NCBI GenBank assembly: GCA_959599615.1
Contig: CAUGKA010000034.1
Coordinates: forward strand, 1-15,271
Origin: an uncultured Collinsella sp.
GTDB lineage: Bacteria > Actinomycetota > Coriobacteriia > Coriobacteriales > Coriobacteriaceae
Length of the DNA stretch: 15,271 nucleotides
Direction of reading: 5' to 3'
Shown here: piece by piece, positions 1 through 8,135 of the stretch
How the letters are laid out: every line of letters starts with the position of its first letter
Numbering within the stretch: the stretch's first letter is position 1
Made by a program: the position numbers and the translations under genes
The notes under the pieces: generated by a model
What the model was told of the DNA's origin: nothing
The model's database searches: none
The model's input: only the letters and a program-made list of their open reading frames with translations

Positions 1-264
1 GCCACTTAATGTGGCCTCCGTCGTGAGCAGGACTGTAGAGCAGGAAACTTCATCAGTGCCCGCCCCACGGGAAACCGGCGGGATAGACCAGTTCAGATGG
101 GGCTTTGATGCATGGGTGGTCTGTTGTTGTGCAAATGGGTATCATACTGTAGTTATTGCATCGACTCTGCGATGCATGTTTGTACGTTCCCGACGGTCGG
201 TTTGCCAGAAGCGCCCCGTCGGTTGTTCCAGACCCGTTTCGAAGAAAGGAAACCACACTAACCT
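1..264. other. Non-coding leader upstream of rnj
   Basis: No convincing gene is seen here; frames crossing it give Cys/Arg-rich, family-less translations. The stretch may include the last codons of an upstream gene, since one frame stops at 7-9 and another at 24. Four short inverted repeats are visible: GCCAC/GTGGC at 1-15, CCCGCC/GGCGGG at 59-64 and 77-82, TGCATCG/CGATGCA at 157-163 and 170-176 with a 6-nt loop, and CCGACGG/CCGTCGG at 190-196 and 216-222. None is followed by a clean run of T, so I do not call a terminator. No convincing -35/-10 pair was found; TATCAT at 140-145 is a possible -10 without a good -35. I do not recognise a known riboswitch class. This is most likely the 5' untranslated region and promoter region of the rnj operon. 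Confidence 0.6.
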
Positions 265-1935
265 ATGGCAGCTAAAAAATCATCTCCCTTGAAGATCATC
301 CCGCTCGGCGGCCTTGATGGCATCGGCAAGAACATGACGGTCTTCGAGTGCGGCGACGACATGGTGCTCGTCGACGCCGGTCTTATGTTCCCGGATGACT
401 CCCAGCCCGGTATCGACCTGGTGCTTCCCGACTACACCTATGTTCTGGAGAACGAGGAGAAGCTCCGCGGTATCATCGTTACTCACGGCCACGAGGACCA
501 CACCGGTTCGCTTCCGTACCTGCTGCAGGACCTCAACAACAAGGTGCCCATCTTCTCGAGCAAGCTGACGCTCGGTTTTATCGAGGGCAAGCTTTCTGAG
601 TTCCGCATCCGCGCACCCAAGTTCCGCGAGGTCAAGGGCGGCAGTCATGTCAACCTCGGCGGCATCTCGCTCGACTTCTTCTCGATGACGCACTCCATCC
701 CCGGCGCTCTGGGCGTGTTCATCCGCACCAATCAGGGCACCGTTATGCACACCGGCGACTTTAAGCTCGACCAGACGCCCATCGATGGCGTCACGCCCGA
801 CTATGCCGCTATCAGCCGCTTTGCCAAGCAGGGCATCGACCTGCTGCTTTCCGACTCCACTAATGCCACGGTTCCCGGCTTTACCAAGTCCGAGGCCGAG
901 GTTGGTCCCAACCTGCTGCACGCCATCAAGAACGCCCCGGGTCGCGTGTTCGTCGCATCGTTCTCGAGCCACATCCATCGTTTGCAGCAGATCTGCGATG
1001 CCGCCCGCAAGTGCGGCCGTAAGGTCGTTGTGACCGGTCGCTCCATGCTCACGAACACCCGCGTGGCGCGCGAGCTCGGTTATCTCAACATCGATGATGC
1101 CGATATCATCGATGCCTTCGATATTGATAACCTGCCTGACGACAAGATCGTCGTCATGTGCACTGGTTCGCAGGGCGAGCCGCTGTCGGCCCTGTCCCGC
1201 ATGGCCAATGGCGAGCACAAGACGCTCTCCATCCACGAGGGCGATACCGTTATCCTTTCGGCAACTCCCGTTCCTGGCAACGAGAAGGCCGTCCAGCAGG
1301 TCGTCAACAGCCTGGCCAAGCTCGGCTGCGACGTGTGGGATAAGAACCGCGCTCTCGTCCACGTCTCGGGTCACGGTAGCCAGGAGGAGCTCAAGCTCCT
1401 GATGGCCATGGCCAAGCCCACGTACTTTATGCCGGTTCACGGTGAGGCCGTGCATCTGCGCGCCCATGCCCAGCTGGCCCGCAAGATGGGCATCAAGGAC
1501 GATCATATCTTTATCCTCGATAACGGCGACACGCTCGAGATGCGCGGTGGTATCGTCAAGCGCGGTACGCCCGTCGAGTCCGGTGTCGTTTACGTCGACG
1601 GCCTGCGTATCGGCGATACCGACCCCATCGTCCTGCGCGATCGCCAGAAGCTCGCCAACGACGGTATGGTCACGGCCGTTGCCATCGTCTCCCTCAAACA
1701 CAAGAAGATCGAGGCCATCGAGTTCTCGGGCCGCGGCGTCTCGTTTGCCATCGACGACCAGTTCTCCGAGGATGCCTCCGCGTCCATTATGAAGACGATC
1801 GAGAAGGGTAAGTTTAGCTTTACCAGCAGCGGTTCCGATGCCATTCGCAAGGCCGTGCGCGATTCGCTCTCTAACTTTATCTGGAGCCGTACGCGCACCC
1901 GTCCGATGATCATCCCGGTCGTCATGGAGGTTTAG
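265..1935 (+). CDS. rnj: Ribonuclease J (beta-CASP metallo-beta-lactamase RNase)
   Basis: RNase J is a cytoplasmic zinc-dependent endonuclease and 5'-3' exonuclease that matures and degrades RNA. At 556 aa it matches the family length (about 555). The metallo-beta-lactamase fold opens with LGGLDGIGKN (14-23). The metal-binding motif HGHEDH lies at 74-79, with further ligands at H143 (MTHS), H162 and D165 (HTGDFK). The beta-CASP region ends in SGHGSQEE (368-375) and VHGE (391-394). The remaining 160 or so residues form the C-terminal domain. The ATG at 265 gives the canonical N-terminus, although AAAGGA at 245-250 sits 14 nt upstream, farther than usual. It is the first gene of a seven-gene run, and ftsK begins one base after its stop. 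Synteny with B. subtilis points to the rnjB position. Function is known for the family; the operon is inferred from spacing. Confidence 0.97.
   Translation: MAAKKSSPLKIIPLGGLDGIGKNMTVFECGDDMVLVDAGLMFPDDSQPGIDLVLPDYTYVLENEEKLRGIIVTHGHEDHTGSLPYLLQDLNNKVPIFSSKLTLGFIEGKLSEFRIRAPKFREVKGGSHVNLGGISLDFFSMTHSIPGALGVFIRTNQGTVMHTGDFKLDQTPIDGVTPDYAAISRFAKQGIDLLLSDSTNATVPGFTKSEAEVGPNLLHAIKNAPGRVFVASFSSHIHRLQQICDAARKCGRKVVVTGRSMLTNTRVARELGYLNIDDADIIDAFDIDNLPDDKIVVMCTGSQGEPLSALSRMANGEHKTLSIHEGDTVILSATPVPGNEKAVQQVVNSLAKLGCDVWDKNRALVHVSGHGSQEELKLLMAMAKPTYFMPVHGEAVHLRAHAQLARKMGIKDDHIFILDNGDTLEMRGGIVKRGTPVESGVVYVDGLRIGDTDPIVLRDRQKLANDGMVTAVAIVSLKHKKIEAIEFSGRGVSFAIDDQFSEDASASIMKTIEKGKFSFTSSGSDAIRKAVRDSLSNFIWSRTRTRPMIIPVVMEV
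1926..1930 (+). promoter_or_regulatory. Shine-Dalgarno fixing the ftsK TTG start
   Basis: GGAGG lies inside the last codons of rnj, 6 nt before the TTG at 1937. This spacing is ideal and supports a rare TTG start directly behind the rnj stop, implying tight translational linkage of the two genes. Confidence 0.8.
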
Positions 1936-1936
1936 T

Positions 1937-4714
1937 TTGGCGCGCGGATCTGCACAAAACGCCAAAGGCAATAAGGCCAATAACCAACCGGCATCTGCTA
2001 AGGGTGCCGGTTCCCATCTGCGTGCCAATAAGGGCCATGAGGCAGACTTCGACGATTTTGAGCCCTTGGTCGAGCCTTCGGCCAATCGCGATATCGCCGG
2101 CGTGGTCATTGCCGTTTTGGCGATCGCTTCCTTCATTGCCGTGATCTCACCGGCAACAGCGCCCGTGACGGCTGCTGTTGCCGGGTTCTATCACCTGGGC
2201 TTTGGCCTGGGCGCCTACGTGCTGCCGATCGTCATCTTGCTGTTTGCCGCCACGCTCTTTTTGGGTGAGGACTCGCCGCTCAACGTGCGCTCTGTTGCGG
2301 GCGGTGCCGTGGTCTTTATCGCCGTCGTCTCCATTCTTTCGCTGATGGTGCCGGGCACGAGCGATTCGTGCGACCTTATGTTTACGCCGCAGAACCTTTC
2401 CGTGTCGGGTGGCTACATTGGTGCGTTTATTGCGAGTGCGCTGCAGAATGCCCTGGGTAAGCCTGTCGCGATGGTGGTCCTGTTGGGTCTGGCCGTCGTT
2501 GGTTTTGTCATCATTGGCTTTTCGGTGGGCGGTGTGCTGCGCTCTGCCCGCGATCGTGCGGCAGATTTTGCCGAACGCCGTCGTGCCGATGTCAACGCCA
2601 GCCCGTGGGGTGACGACGAAGCCCTGTCGGTGCCCGGCGTTGCCCGTCCGCACCTGAGCATTCTTCGTCAAAAGGGCTCCGATGCTGCCGTGACCACGGT
2701 CATGGGCAACGATGTGGACCCGGTTTTGGACGATGACGACGAGGACGATGACCCATTTGTCGACGTATCCGAGTCGGTTGAAGCCGAGCGCGCCAAGACC
2801 ACGCTGCTGCCGCGCCGCCATGCCAAGAAGGGCAAGGCTGCGCCCAAGCTCAACACAAGCGAGCCCGACCCGTCTTGGTCCGATAGCGAGATTGAGCTCA
2901 CCGAGGGTGACGACGAGGACGACGAGGCTCCGCTCGAGACCGCCAAGACAACCTTGCTGCCGCGTCGCCACGCCAAGCGCGGGCAGGTCACTGGACAGCT
3001 TTCGATGGAGGACGATCCGGACAAGATCGACGAGTCCGAGCCGCCGTTTGCCGTGAATCCCGTCTCGGCCGCACCTCAGATTCCCGACTTCCTGAAGCAT
3101 CCCAAGGTTGCCGATGCGCCTGCCACGAGTGCTGTCGAATCGGCTGCGGCTCGTGATGGGGGAGTGGACGACGGCGCCGCAGATAACGAGGGCGAAGAAG
3201 AGGACGGCCTCAAGCTTCCGCCGCTCGAAATCCTACATGCCAACCCGCAGTCGGCTTCTGCCGCGTCTTCGGATAAGGAGCTGGAGCAGACCGCTGAGTC
3301 ACTGCAATCCACCTTGCTTGAGTTTGGCCGCAGTGCCCGCGTGGTCGGCTGGATCGCCGGCCCCACGGTGACGACCTTTAAGCTGCAACCTGGCGAGGGC
3401 GAGCGCGTGAGCAAGATTTCGAGCCTCGAGGACGATATTGCGCTTTCGCTCGCCGCCCAGTCGGTTCGTATCTTTGCCCCGATCCCCGGCACCTCGCTCG
3501 TGGGCATCGAGATTCCCAACCGCAAGCGCCAGAACGTCAATCTGGGCGACGTGCTGCCCTATGTGAAGGGCGGTCCGCTCGAGCTTGCCATCGGCCGCGA
3601 CGCCGAGGGCACGCCGGTCGTCGCCGACCTCGCCAAGATGCCTCACCTGTTGATCGCCGGTACGACCGGTTCTGGTAAGTCGGTGATGATCAATTCCATC
3701 ATCACGACCTTGCTCATGCGCGCCCTTCCCGAGGACGTTCGCCTGATCATGGTCGACCCCAAGCGCGTCGAGCTTGCGGGCTATAACGGTCTGCCGCATC
3801 TCTATGTGCCCGTGGTGACCGAGCCCAAGCAGGCCGCGAGCGCCCTGCAGTGGGCCGTGTCCGAAATGGAGCGCCGCCTGAAGGTATTCGAACGCCTCAA
3901 CGTCCGTAAGATTTCGACCTATAACGAAAAGCAGGCCGCCGGCGAGTTTGAGCATTACGACAACCCGCCGCAAAAGATGCCCTACCTGGTCATTATCATT
4001 GACGAGCTCTCTGACCTGATGATGGTTGCCGGTAAGGATGTCGAGGCCTCGATCGTGCGTATTGCACAGCTGGGCCGCGCCGCCGGTATTCACCTGATCG
4101 TTGCCACGCAGCGCCCCAGCTCCAACGTGGTGACGGGCCTTATCAAGGCCAACATCACCAACCGCATCGCCTTTAACGTCGCCACGGGCATCGACTCGCG
4201 CGTCATCATCGACCAGATGGGTGCCGAGAAGCTCACCGGTTTGGGCGACATGCTGTTCTCCAAGGTCGACTGGGGCAAGCCCCGCCGTATCCAGGGCTGC
4301 TTTGTCTCGGACGACGAAATCAACGAGATTGTCGAGTTCGTTAAGTCGCAGAGCGAGCCCGACTACCACGAGGAGATTCTGTCCGCCGTGGCGCCCGCTT
4401 CCATGTCCATGGCTGGTGGCGGCATTGTCCGCACCGGAGTCGCCGAGCCGCAAGACGATGATCCGCTCATTTGGGAAGCCGCCCATATTGTGGTGGAATC
4501 GCAGCTGGGCTCCACATCTGGCCTGCAACGCCGCCTGAAGGTTGGCTATGCGCGTGCCGGGCGTATTATGGACATGCTGGAAGAAAAGGGTGTCGTCGGC
4601 CCGCCCGACGGTTCCAAGCCGCGCGAGGTCCTGTTGGACGAGGAGGGGCTTGCCGCGCTGGAATCTGTCGACGCCGAGATGGCACGTGAAGATCGTGAGT
4701 TTGGAGGATTCTGA
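1937..4714 (+). CDS. ftsK: DNA translocase FtsK/SpoIIIE
   Basis: This is a septum-anchored hexameric ATPase that pumps chromosomal DNA through the closing division site. It has 925 aa. The N-terminus carries four or five hydrophobic segments (about 52-72, 90-109, 118-138, 156-197). A long acidic linker follows, rich in Asp/Glu and holding two copies of AKTTLLPRRHAK (286-297 and 336-347). The motor has Walker A GTTGSGKS at 575-582, Walker B ending in DE at 689-690 and the typical VATQRPSSNVVTG stretch. The C-terminal gamma domain, a winged helix that reads DNA polarity sequences, is recognised by QRRLKVGYARAGRIMDMLEE around 860-890. Translation starts at TTG, supported by GGAGG 6 nt upstream. 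Its TGA shares one base with the ATG of the next gene. FtsK and SpoIIIE cannot be told apart from sequence alone; the host probably does not sporulate, so FtsK is preferred. Confidence 0.97.
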   Translation: MARGSAQNAKGNKANNQPASAKGAGSHLRANKGHEADFDDFEPLVEPSANRDIAGVVIAVLAIASFIAVISPATAPVTAAVAGFYHLGFGLGAYVLPIVILLFAATLFLGEDSPLNVRSVAGGAVVFIAVVSILSLMVPGTSDSCDLMFTPQNLSVSGGYIGAFIASALQNALGKPVAMVVLLGLAVVGFVIIGFSVGGVLRSARDRAADFAERRRADVNASPWGDDEALSVPGVARPHLSILRQKGSDAAVTTVMGNDVDPVLDDDDEDDDPFVDVSESVEAERAKTTLLPRRHAKKGKAAPKLNTSEPDPSWSDSEIELTEGDDEDDEAPLETAKTTLLPRRHAKRGQVTGQLSMEDDPDKIDESEPPFAVNPVSAAPQIPDFLKHPKVADAPATSAVESAAARDGGVDDGAADNEGEEEDGLKLPPLEILHANPQSASAASSDKELEQTAESLQSTLLEFGRSARVVGWIAGPTVTTFKLQPGEGERVSKISSLEDDIALSLAAQSVRIFAPIPGTSLVGIEIPNRKRQNVNLGDVLPYVKGGPLELAIGRDAEGTPVVADLAKMPHLLIAGTTGSGKSVMINSIITTLLMRALPEDVRLIMVDPKRVELAGYNGLPHLYVPVVTEPKQAASALQWAVSEMERRLKVFERLNVRKISTYNEKQAAGEFEHYDNPPQKMPYLVIIIDELSDLMMVAGKDVEASIVRIAQLGRAAGIHLIVATQRPSSNVVTGLIKANITNRIAFNVATGIDSRVIIDQMGAEKLTGLGDMLFSKVDWGKPRRIQGCFVSDDEINEIVEFVKSQSEPDYHEEILSAVAPASMSMAGGGIVRTGVAEPQDDDPLIWEAAHIVVESQLGSTSGLQRRLKVGYARAGRIMDMLEEKGVVGPPDGSKPREVLLDEEGLAALESVDAEMAREDREFGGF
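2792..2827 (+). repeat. FtsK linker motif, copy 1 (AKTTLLPRRHAK)
   Basis: These 12 codons encode residues 286-297 of FtsK. They lie after an acidic run and are followed by KG. The same 12 residues recur 50 residues later with five silent base differences. Confidence 0.85.
2942..2977 (+). repeat. FtsK linker motif, copy 2 (AKTTLLPRRHAK)
   Basis: These 12 codons encode residues 336-347 of FtsK, identical in protein to copy 1 and followed by RG. The base differences (ACC/ACA, ACG/ACC, CTG/TTG, CGC/CGT, CAT/CAC) are all silent. The motif is again preceded by an acidic block. Confidence 0.85.
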
Positions 4715-6225
4715 TGGCTGCACGCTTTGGTGACATGCTGCTCGAGCAGCGTCGCCGAATGGGCCTTTCCATTCAGCAGGTCGCCAACACCATCAAAATC
4801 AGGCCGCAGATCATCGAGTTTTTCGAGACCGGTAACTTTGCTTCGATGCCGCCGCGCGGCTATGCGCAGGGCATGATTTCGAGCTATGCTCGTTTTTTGG
4901 GCCTCAATCCGCGCGAGGTTGTCAATGCCTACTTTGACGAACTGATGGCATACGAACGCGAGACGTCGCAGCAGGGCGGTCGTTTCCAGGACGCCGCCGG
5001 CTACGTCAATTCGCGTTCCTCGGTCGATAACGGGCGCTTCCTGATGGTTCAGGGCGGTCGTTCGACTCGCTATGGACAGCGTCCTCAGCAGGCCGGTTAT
5101 ATTACCGAGACGGGTTCGGGCGAGGAGATTCGCTCGCAGCGTGACCGGTTCCGCAGTACGCCGATGCCCGAGGACCGTGCACTTCCCGCTGCCCGCGGCG
5201 TGGCGCGTGACCCTCGTGCCGGCTACGGCGACGGCGGCTATTCCGATCGTGGCTACCGTGGTGTCTCTGCCGGTCGTGCTCTCGGCGGCTATGCGGACGC
5301 CGATGCCACGCAGGTGACGCCGCGTCTTCGCTCTCAATCACAGCCGTATGGCCAGCGCTCTTCGGCTCCGCGTGCGGGCCAGCGTGGCTATCAAGGCCGC
5401 GGTGAACTTGCGCCCCGCTCGGGTCAGCGCAGCCTTCAGGGCCAGGGTGGCTATCGCGGCCGTTCCGACAGCAATCGTGGTCGTATGCCTCAGGGAGGCG
5501 GCCGCAGCAGTTCCAGTCGTGGACGCGGCGGTTCCCGTACTCCTCAAAACAACGGTCTCGATCCGCGTATCGTCTACGCCGGCATCGGTGCCGTGGCGTT
5601 GCTGCTGATCGTGCTCATCGTGGTACTTCTGCGCGGCTGCGCATCTTCGACGCCCGAGACCACGCCCGAGACGCCCACTGCTACCAAGACGACGCCCAAG
5701 AAGTCTTCTAAGAAGACCGAAACGGTCGACGAGGATGAGGACACCGATGAGGCGACGGATGAGTCGACCGATTCGGACGCCACCAAGACGACGGCTAAAA
5801 AGGAAGAAAACGAGGTAACGAAGGTCAAGGTCTCCGTTGCCAAGGGAAAGACCGCCTGGATTGAGGTCAAGGTCGATGACAAGTCGGTCTATGGCGCCCA
5901 GGCGACTGGCCCCTTTGAGCAGGAGTACACGCCTGAGTCCTCGATCGAGATCACCACGTCCAAGCCTTCCGATGTCACCGTTACCAAGAACGGCGAAAAG
6001 GTCCGTTACGATACCAAGACCTCGGGCGTGGCGCGTGTGACGATCACCGTTCCCAAGAAGGAGACGACTGGTTCCGAGAATGGTGAAAGTTCTGATGGTA
6101 CCGACACCACCGATGGTACCGACACCACCGACGGCACCGATGCCCAGTCCACGGATGGCGCCGATACCGCAACTGACGGTCAGACGCCCACCGATTCTAC
6201 CGACTATTCGTACGATAGCTACTAA
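4714..6225 (+). CDS. RodZ-like helix-turn-helix membrane protein
   Basis: This is probably a cell-shape or division-associated membrane protein of the RodZ (YmfM) family. Of 503 aa, residues 1-80 form an N-terminal helix-turn-helix (FGDMLLEQRRRMGLSIQQVA, then PRGYAQGMISSYARFLGL). A long cytoplasmic linker follows, very rich in Arg, Gly, Gln, Ser and Tyr (densest at 210-281). One membrane span lies at about 287-309. Outside it is a Thr/Asp/Glu/Lys-rich stalk, then a small beta domain resembling the RodZ C-terminal domain (370-448, KVKVSVAKGKTAWIEVKV). The tail is rich in Thr-Asp-Gly. The ATG overlaps the ftsK TGA by one base and has GGAGG at 4703-4707, 6 nt upstream, so translation is coupled. 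RodZ anchors MreB in rods; whether MreB is present cannot be seen here. The family is fairly sure, but the role in this host is inferred. Confidence 0.85.
   Translation: MAARFGDMLLEQRRRMGLSIQQVANTIKIRPQIIEFFETGNFASMPPRGYAQGMISSYARFLGLNPREVVNAYFDELMAYERETSQQGGRFQDAAGYVNSRSSVDNGRFLMVQGGRSTRYGQRPQQAGYITETGSGEEIRSQRDRFRSTPMPEDRALPAARGVARDPRAGYGDGGYSDRGYRGVSAGRALGGYADADATQVTPRLRSQSQPYGQRSSAPRAGQRGYQGRGELAPRSGQRSLQGQGGYRGRSDSNRGRMPQGGGRSSSSRGRGGSRTPQNNGLDPRIVYAGIGAVALLLIVLIVVLLRGCASSTPETTPETPTATKTTPKKSSKKTETVDEDEDTDEATDESTDSDATKTTAKKEENEVTKVKVSVAKGKTAWIEVKVDDKSVYGAQATGPFEQEYTPESSIEITTSKPSDVTVTKNGEKVRYDTKTSGVARVTITVPKKETTGSENGESSDGTDTTDGTDTTDGTDAQSTDGADTATDGQTPTDSTDYSYDSY
6094..6141 (+). repeat. 18-bp tandem repeat in the RodZ-like tail
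   Basis: Two perfect 18-bp units (6094-6111, 6112-6129) encode DGTDTT twice. A third partial unit with silent changes (GACGGCACCGAT) encodes DGTD. The repeat stays in frame and lengthens the extracytoplasmic Thr/Asp tail. Confidence 0.9.
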
Positions 6226-6251
6226 GCCGCTCGTACGCGAAAGGAAACATC

Positions 6252-6749
6252 ATGGCTAAAGATTCCAGCTTCGACGTCGTGTCCGAGGTCAACATGCAAG
6301 AGGTCGACAACGCCTTCCAGCAAACCACGCGCGAGATTTCCCAGCGCTATGACCTGAAGGATTCCGGCGCCACGATCGAGCTTTCGAAGGGCGACAAGCT
6401 CTTTACGATCAACGCCCCGGCCGACTTTGTCTCCAAGCAGATTATCGAGGTGCTGAGCTCCAAGCTCATCAAGCGCGGCATCGACCTCAAGGCTGTCTCG
6501 TGGGATGCCCCGCAGGCGGCATCGGGCGGCACCGTGCGCGTGCTCGGCCATATCGTCGAGGGTATCGACCAGGCGACCGCCAAGAAGATCAACAAGGACA
6601 TCAAGGACCAAAAGCTCAAGGTCAAGGTGACTATCGAGGCCGACAAGCTGCGTGTTTCCTCTGCTTCGAAGGACGCGTTGCAGACCGTGATCCAGTTCCT
6701 GCGCGACCAGGACTACGGCCAGCCGCTGCAGTTCACCAACTACCGCTAA
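6252..6749 (+). CDS. yajQ: YajQ family nucleotide-binding protein (DUF520)
   Basis: A 165-aa cytoplasmic protein matching the family's usual length of about 160-165. It shows the typical FDVVSEVN opening (7-14), SQRYDLKDS (30-38), the central GGTVRV and an ending in DYGQPLQFTNYR. The family folds as two ferredoxin-like halves. Members bind nucleotides or nucleic acid, and in Xanthomonas a member binds cyclic di-GMP; the role in Gram-positive-lineage bacteria is not settled. AAGGA at 6241-6245 lies 6 nt before the ATG, a good start. It follows the RodZ-like gene by 26 nt and precedes rimO by 27 nt, so it is probably cotranscribed. It is not part of the equivalent B. subtilis neighbourhood, so it and rimO look like an insertion between rodZ and pgsA. 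Identity is confident; cellular role is not. Confidence 0.95.
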   Translation: MAKDSSFDVVSEVNMQEVDNAFQQTTREISQRYDLKDSGATIELSKGDKLFTINAPADFVSKQIIEVLSSKLIKRGIDLKAVSWDAPQAASGGTVRVLGHIVEGIDQATAKKINKDIKDQKLKVKVTIEADKLRVSSASKDALQTVIQFLRDQDYGQPLQFTNYR

Positions 6750-6776
6750 TATCATTCGAAAGGACTGCTCTTCAAC

Positions 6777-8126
6777 ATGGATACACCGTTGGGCTCCGTG
6801 CTCTACATCACCCTCGGGTGCGCTAAGAACGAGGTTGACACCGACCGCATGCGTTCTCTTTTGACCGCCGCGGGCTACGAGGAGGCATTCGACCCACAGG
6901 ATGCCGATATCGCCATCGTCAATACATGCTCGTTCCTCGCCTCCGCAACGTCCGAGAGCATCGAGACCACGCTCGAGCTCGCCAACGAGGTTCAGGACGG
7001 CGTTCGTTCTTGCCCCATCGTCATGTGCGGCTGTGTGCCGTCGCGCTATGGCGACGATCTGCCCGATGAGCTGCCCGAGGTCGCTGCCTTTGTGAAGGCC
7101 GACGAGGAGGATGGCATCGTGGCGGTCATCGATGGCGTGCTGGGCGTCGAGCGCGAGATCGCCGCCTATATTCCGCAGGTCAAGCGCACCGTCGAGGGCG
7201 CTGTCGCCTACGTCAAGATCTCCGATGGCTGCAACCGCTTCTGTAGCTTCTGCATGATCCCGTATATCCGCGGTCGTTATCACTCGCGCAATGCCGAGAG
7301 CATTATTTCCGAGGTGCGCGACTTGGTTGCCGGTGGCGTGCGAGAGATCGTGCTGATCGGCCAGGACACGGGCATCTGGGGCACCGACTTTGCGGATGGT
7401 GACGTCGCCGAGGGCTCGCCGCGCAATCTGGCGCAGCTGCTGCGCGCCGTAGCCGAGGCCGTGCGTCCGCAGAACGTCTGGGTCCGTGTTCTCTACCTGC
7501 AGCCTGAGGGCATGTCCGACGAGCTTATCGAGACGATTCGCGATACCCCCGAGGTGCTGCCCTATATCGATATCCCCGTGCAGCACTGCGACGCGCGCAT
7601 CCTCAAGGCCATGCGCCGCTCCGGTTCGCGCCAGGAGCTCGAGGGTCTGTTCCGTGATCTTCGCGAGCGCATCCCCGGCATCGTGATTCGCTCCACGGCC
7701 ATGGTCGGCTTCCCGACCGAGACCGACGACGAGTTCCGCGACCTTATCGACTTTATGGACACCGTCGGCTTCGACTACACGAGCGTCTTTGCCTACTCGC
7801 AGGAGGAGGGCAGCCTGGCCGCCAAGATGGAGGGCCAGGTCGACGAAGAGGTCAAGCTCGAGCGCGCCCAGGAGGCCATGGACCTGGCCGAGTCGCTCGG
7901 TTTTGCTGCAACTGCCGCACATGTGGGCGAGCGCGCCCAGGTGATTGTCGACGGTATCGAAGAGACCGAGGACGGCGCCGAGCTGATCGGACATGCCTGG
8001 TTCCAGGCGCCCGATTCCGATGGCGCGGTGCATCTGGATGCCAGCGAGGCATCTGTGGGCGATATTCTGACGGTCGAGTTTACCGATAGCTTCTGCTATG
8101 AGCTTATCGGCCATGTTGTGGAGTAG
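6777..8126 (+). CDS. rimO: Ribosomal protein S12 methylthiotransferase RimO
   Basis: A radical-SAM enzyme that adds a methylthio group to a conserved aspartate of ribosomal protein S12. Of 449 aa, the N-terminal MTTase domain opens with LYITLGCAKNEVDTDRM (C15) and has further cluster ligands at C51 (NTC) and C86 (CGCVPSR). The radical-SAM CxxxCxxC is C152, C156 and C159 in DGCNRFCSFC, followed by IPYIRGRYHSR. A TRAM domain closes the protein at about 380-449. The LGCAKN opening and IPYIRGRYHSR separate RimO from the tRNA enzyme MiaB, whose paralogue lies at the far end of this window. AAAGGA at 6759-6764 lies 12 nt before the ATG, slightly far. pgsA starts 9 nt after the stop. Confidence 0.96.
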   Translation: MDTPLGSVLYITLGCAKNEVDTDRMRSLLTAAGYEEAFDPQDADIAIVNTCSFLASATSESIETTLELANEVQDGVRSCPIVMCGCVPSRYGDDLPDELPEVAAFVKADEEDGIVAVIDGVLGVEREIAAYIPQVKRTVEGAVAYVKISDGCNRFCSFCMIPYIRGRYHSRNAESIISEVRDLVAGGVREIVLIGQDTGIWGTDFADGDVAEGSPRNLAQLLRAVAEAVRPQNVWVRVLYLQPEGMSDELIETIRDTPEVLPYIDIPVQHCDARILKAMRRSGSRQELEGLFRDLRERIPGIVIRSTAMVGFPTETDDEFRDLIDFMDTVGFDYTSVFAYSQEEGSLAAKMEGQVDEEVKLERAQEAMDLAESLGFAATAAHVGERAQVIVDGIEETEDGAELIGHAWFQAPDSDGAVHLDASEASVGDILTVEFTDSFCYELIGHVVE

Positions 8127-8135
8127 GAGAGCGTC

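Noticed and set aside
172..261. 29-codon frame ending 3 nt before rnj (possible leader peptide)
   Set aside because: There is no Shine-Dalgarno before its ATG, and its composition is unremarkable.
11..292. 93-codon frame across the rnj leader
   Set aside because: It overlaps the rnj start, has no ribosome site and gives a Cys/Arg-rich translation without family resemblance.
280..2136. 618-codon antisense frame opposite rnj
   Set aside because: It mirrors rnj codon structure: GC-rich third positions remove antisense stops. Its translation is Asp/Gly/Leu/His repetitive, with no family motif.
3299..4723. 474-codon antisense frame opposite the FtsK motor
   Set aside because: It lies opposite the conserved Walker motifs of FtsK and lacks any recognisable domain.
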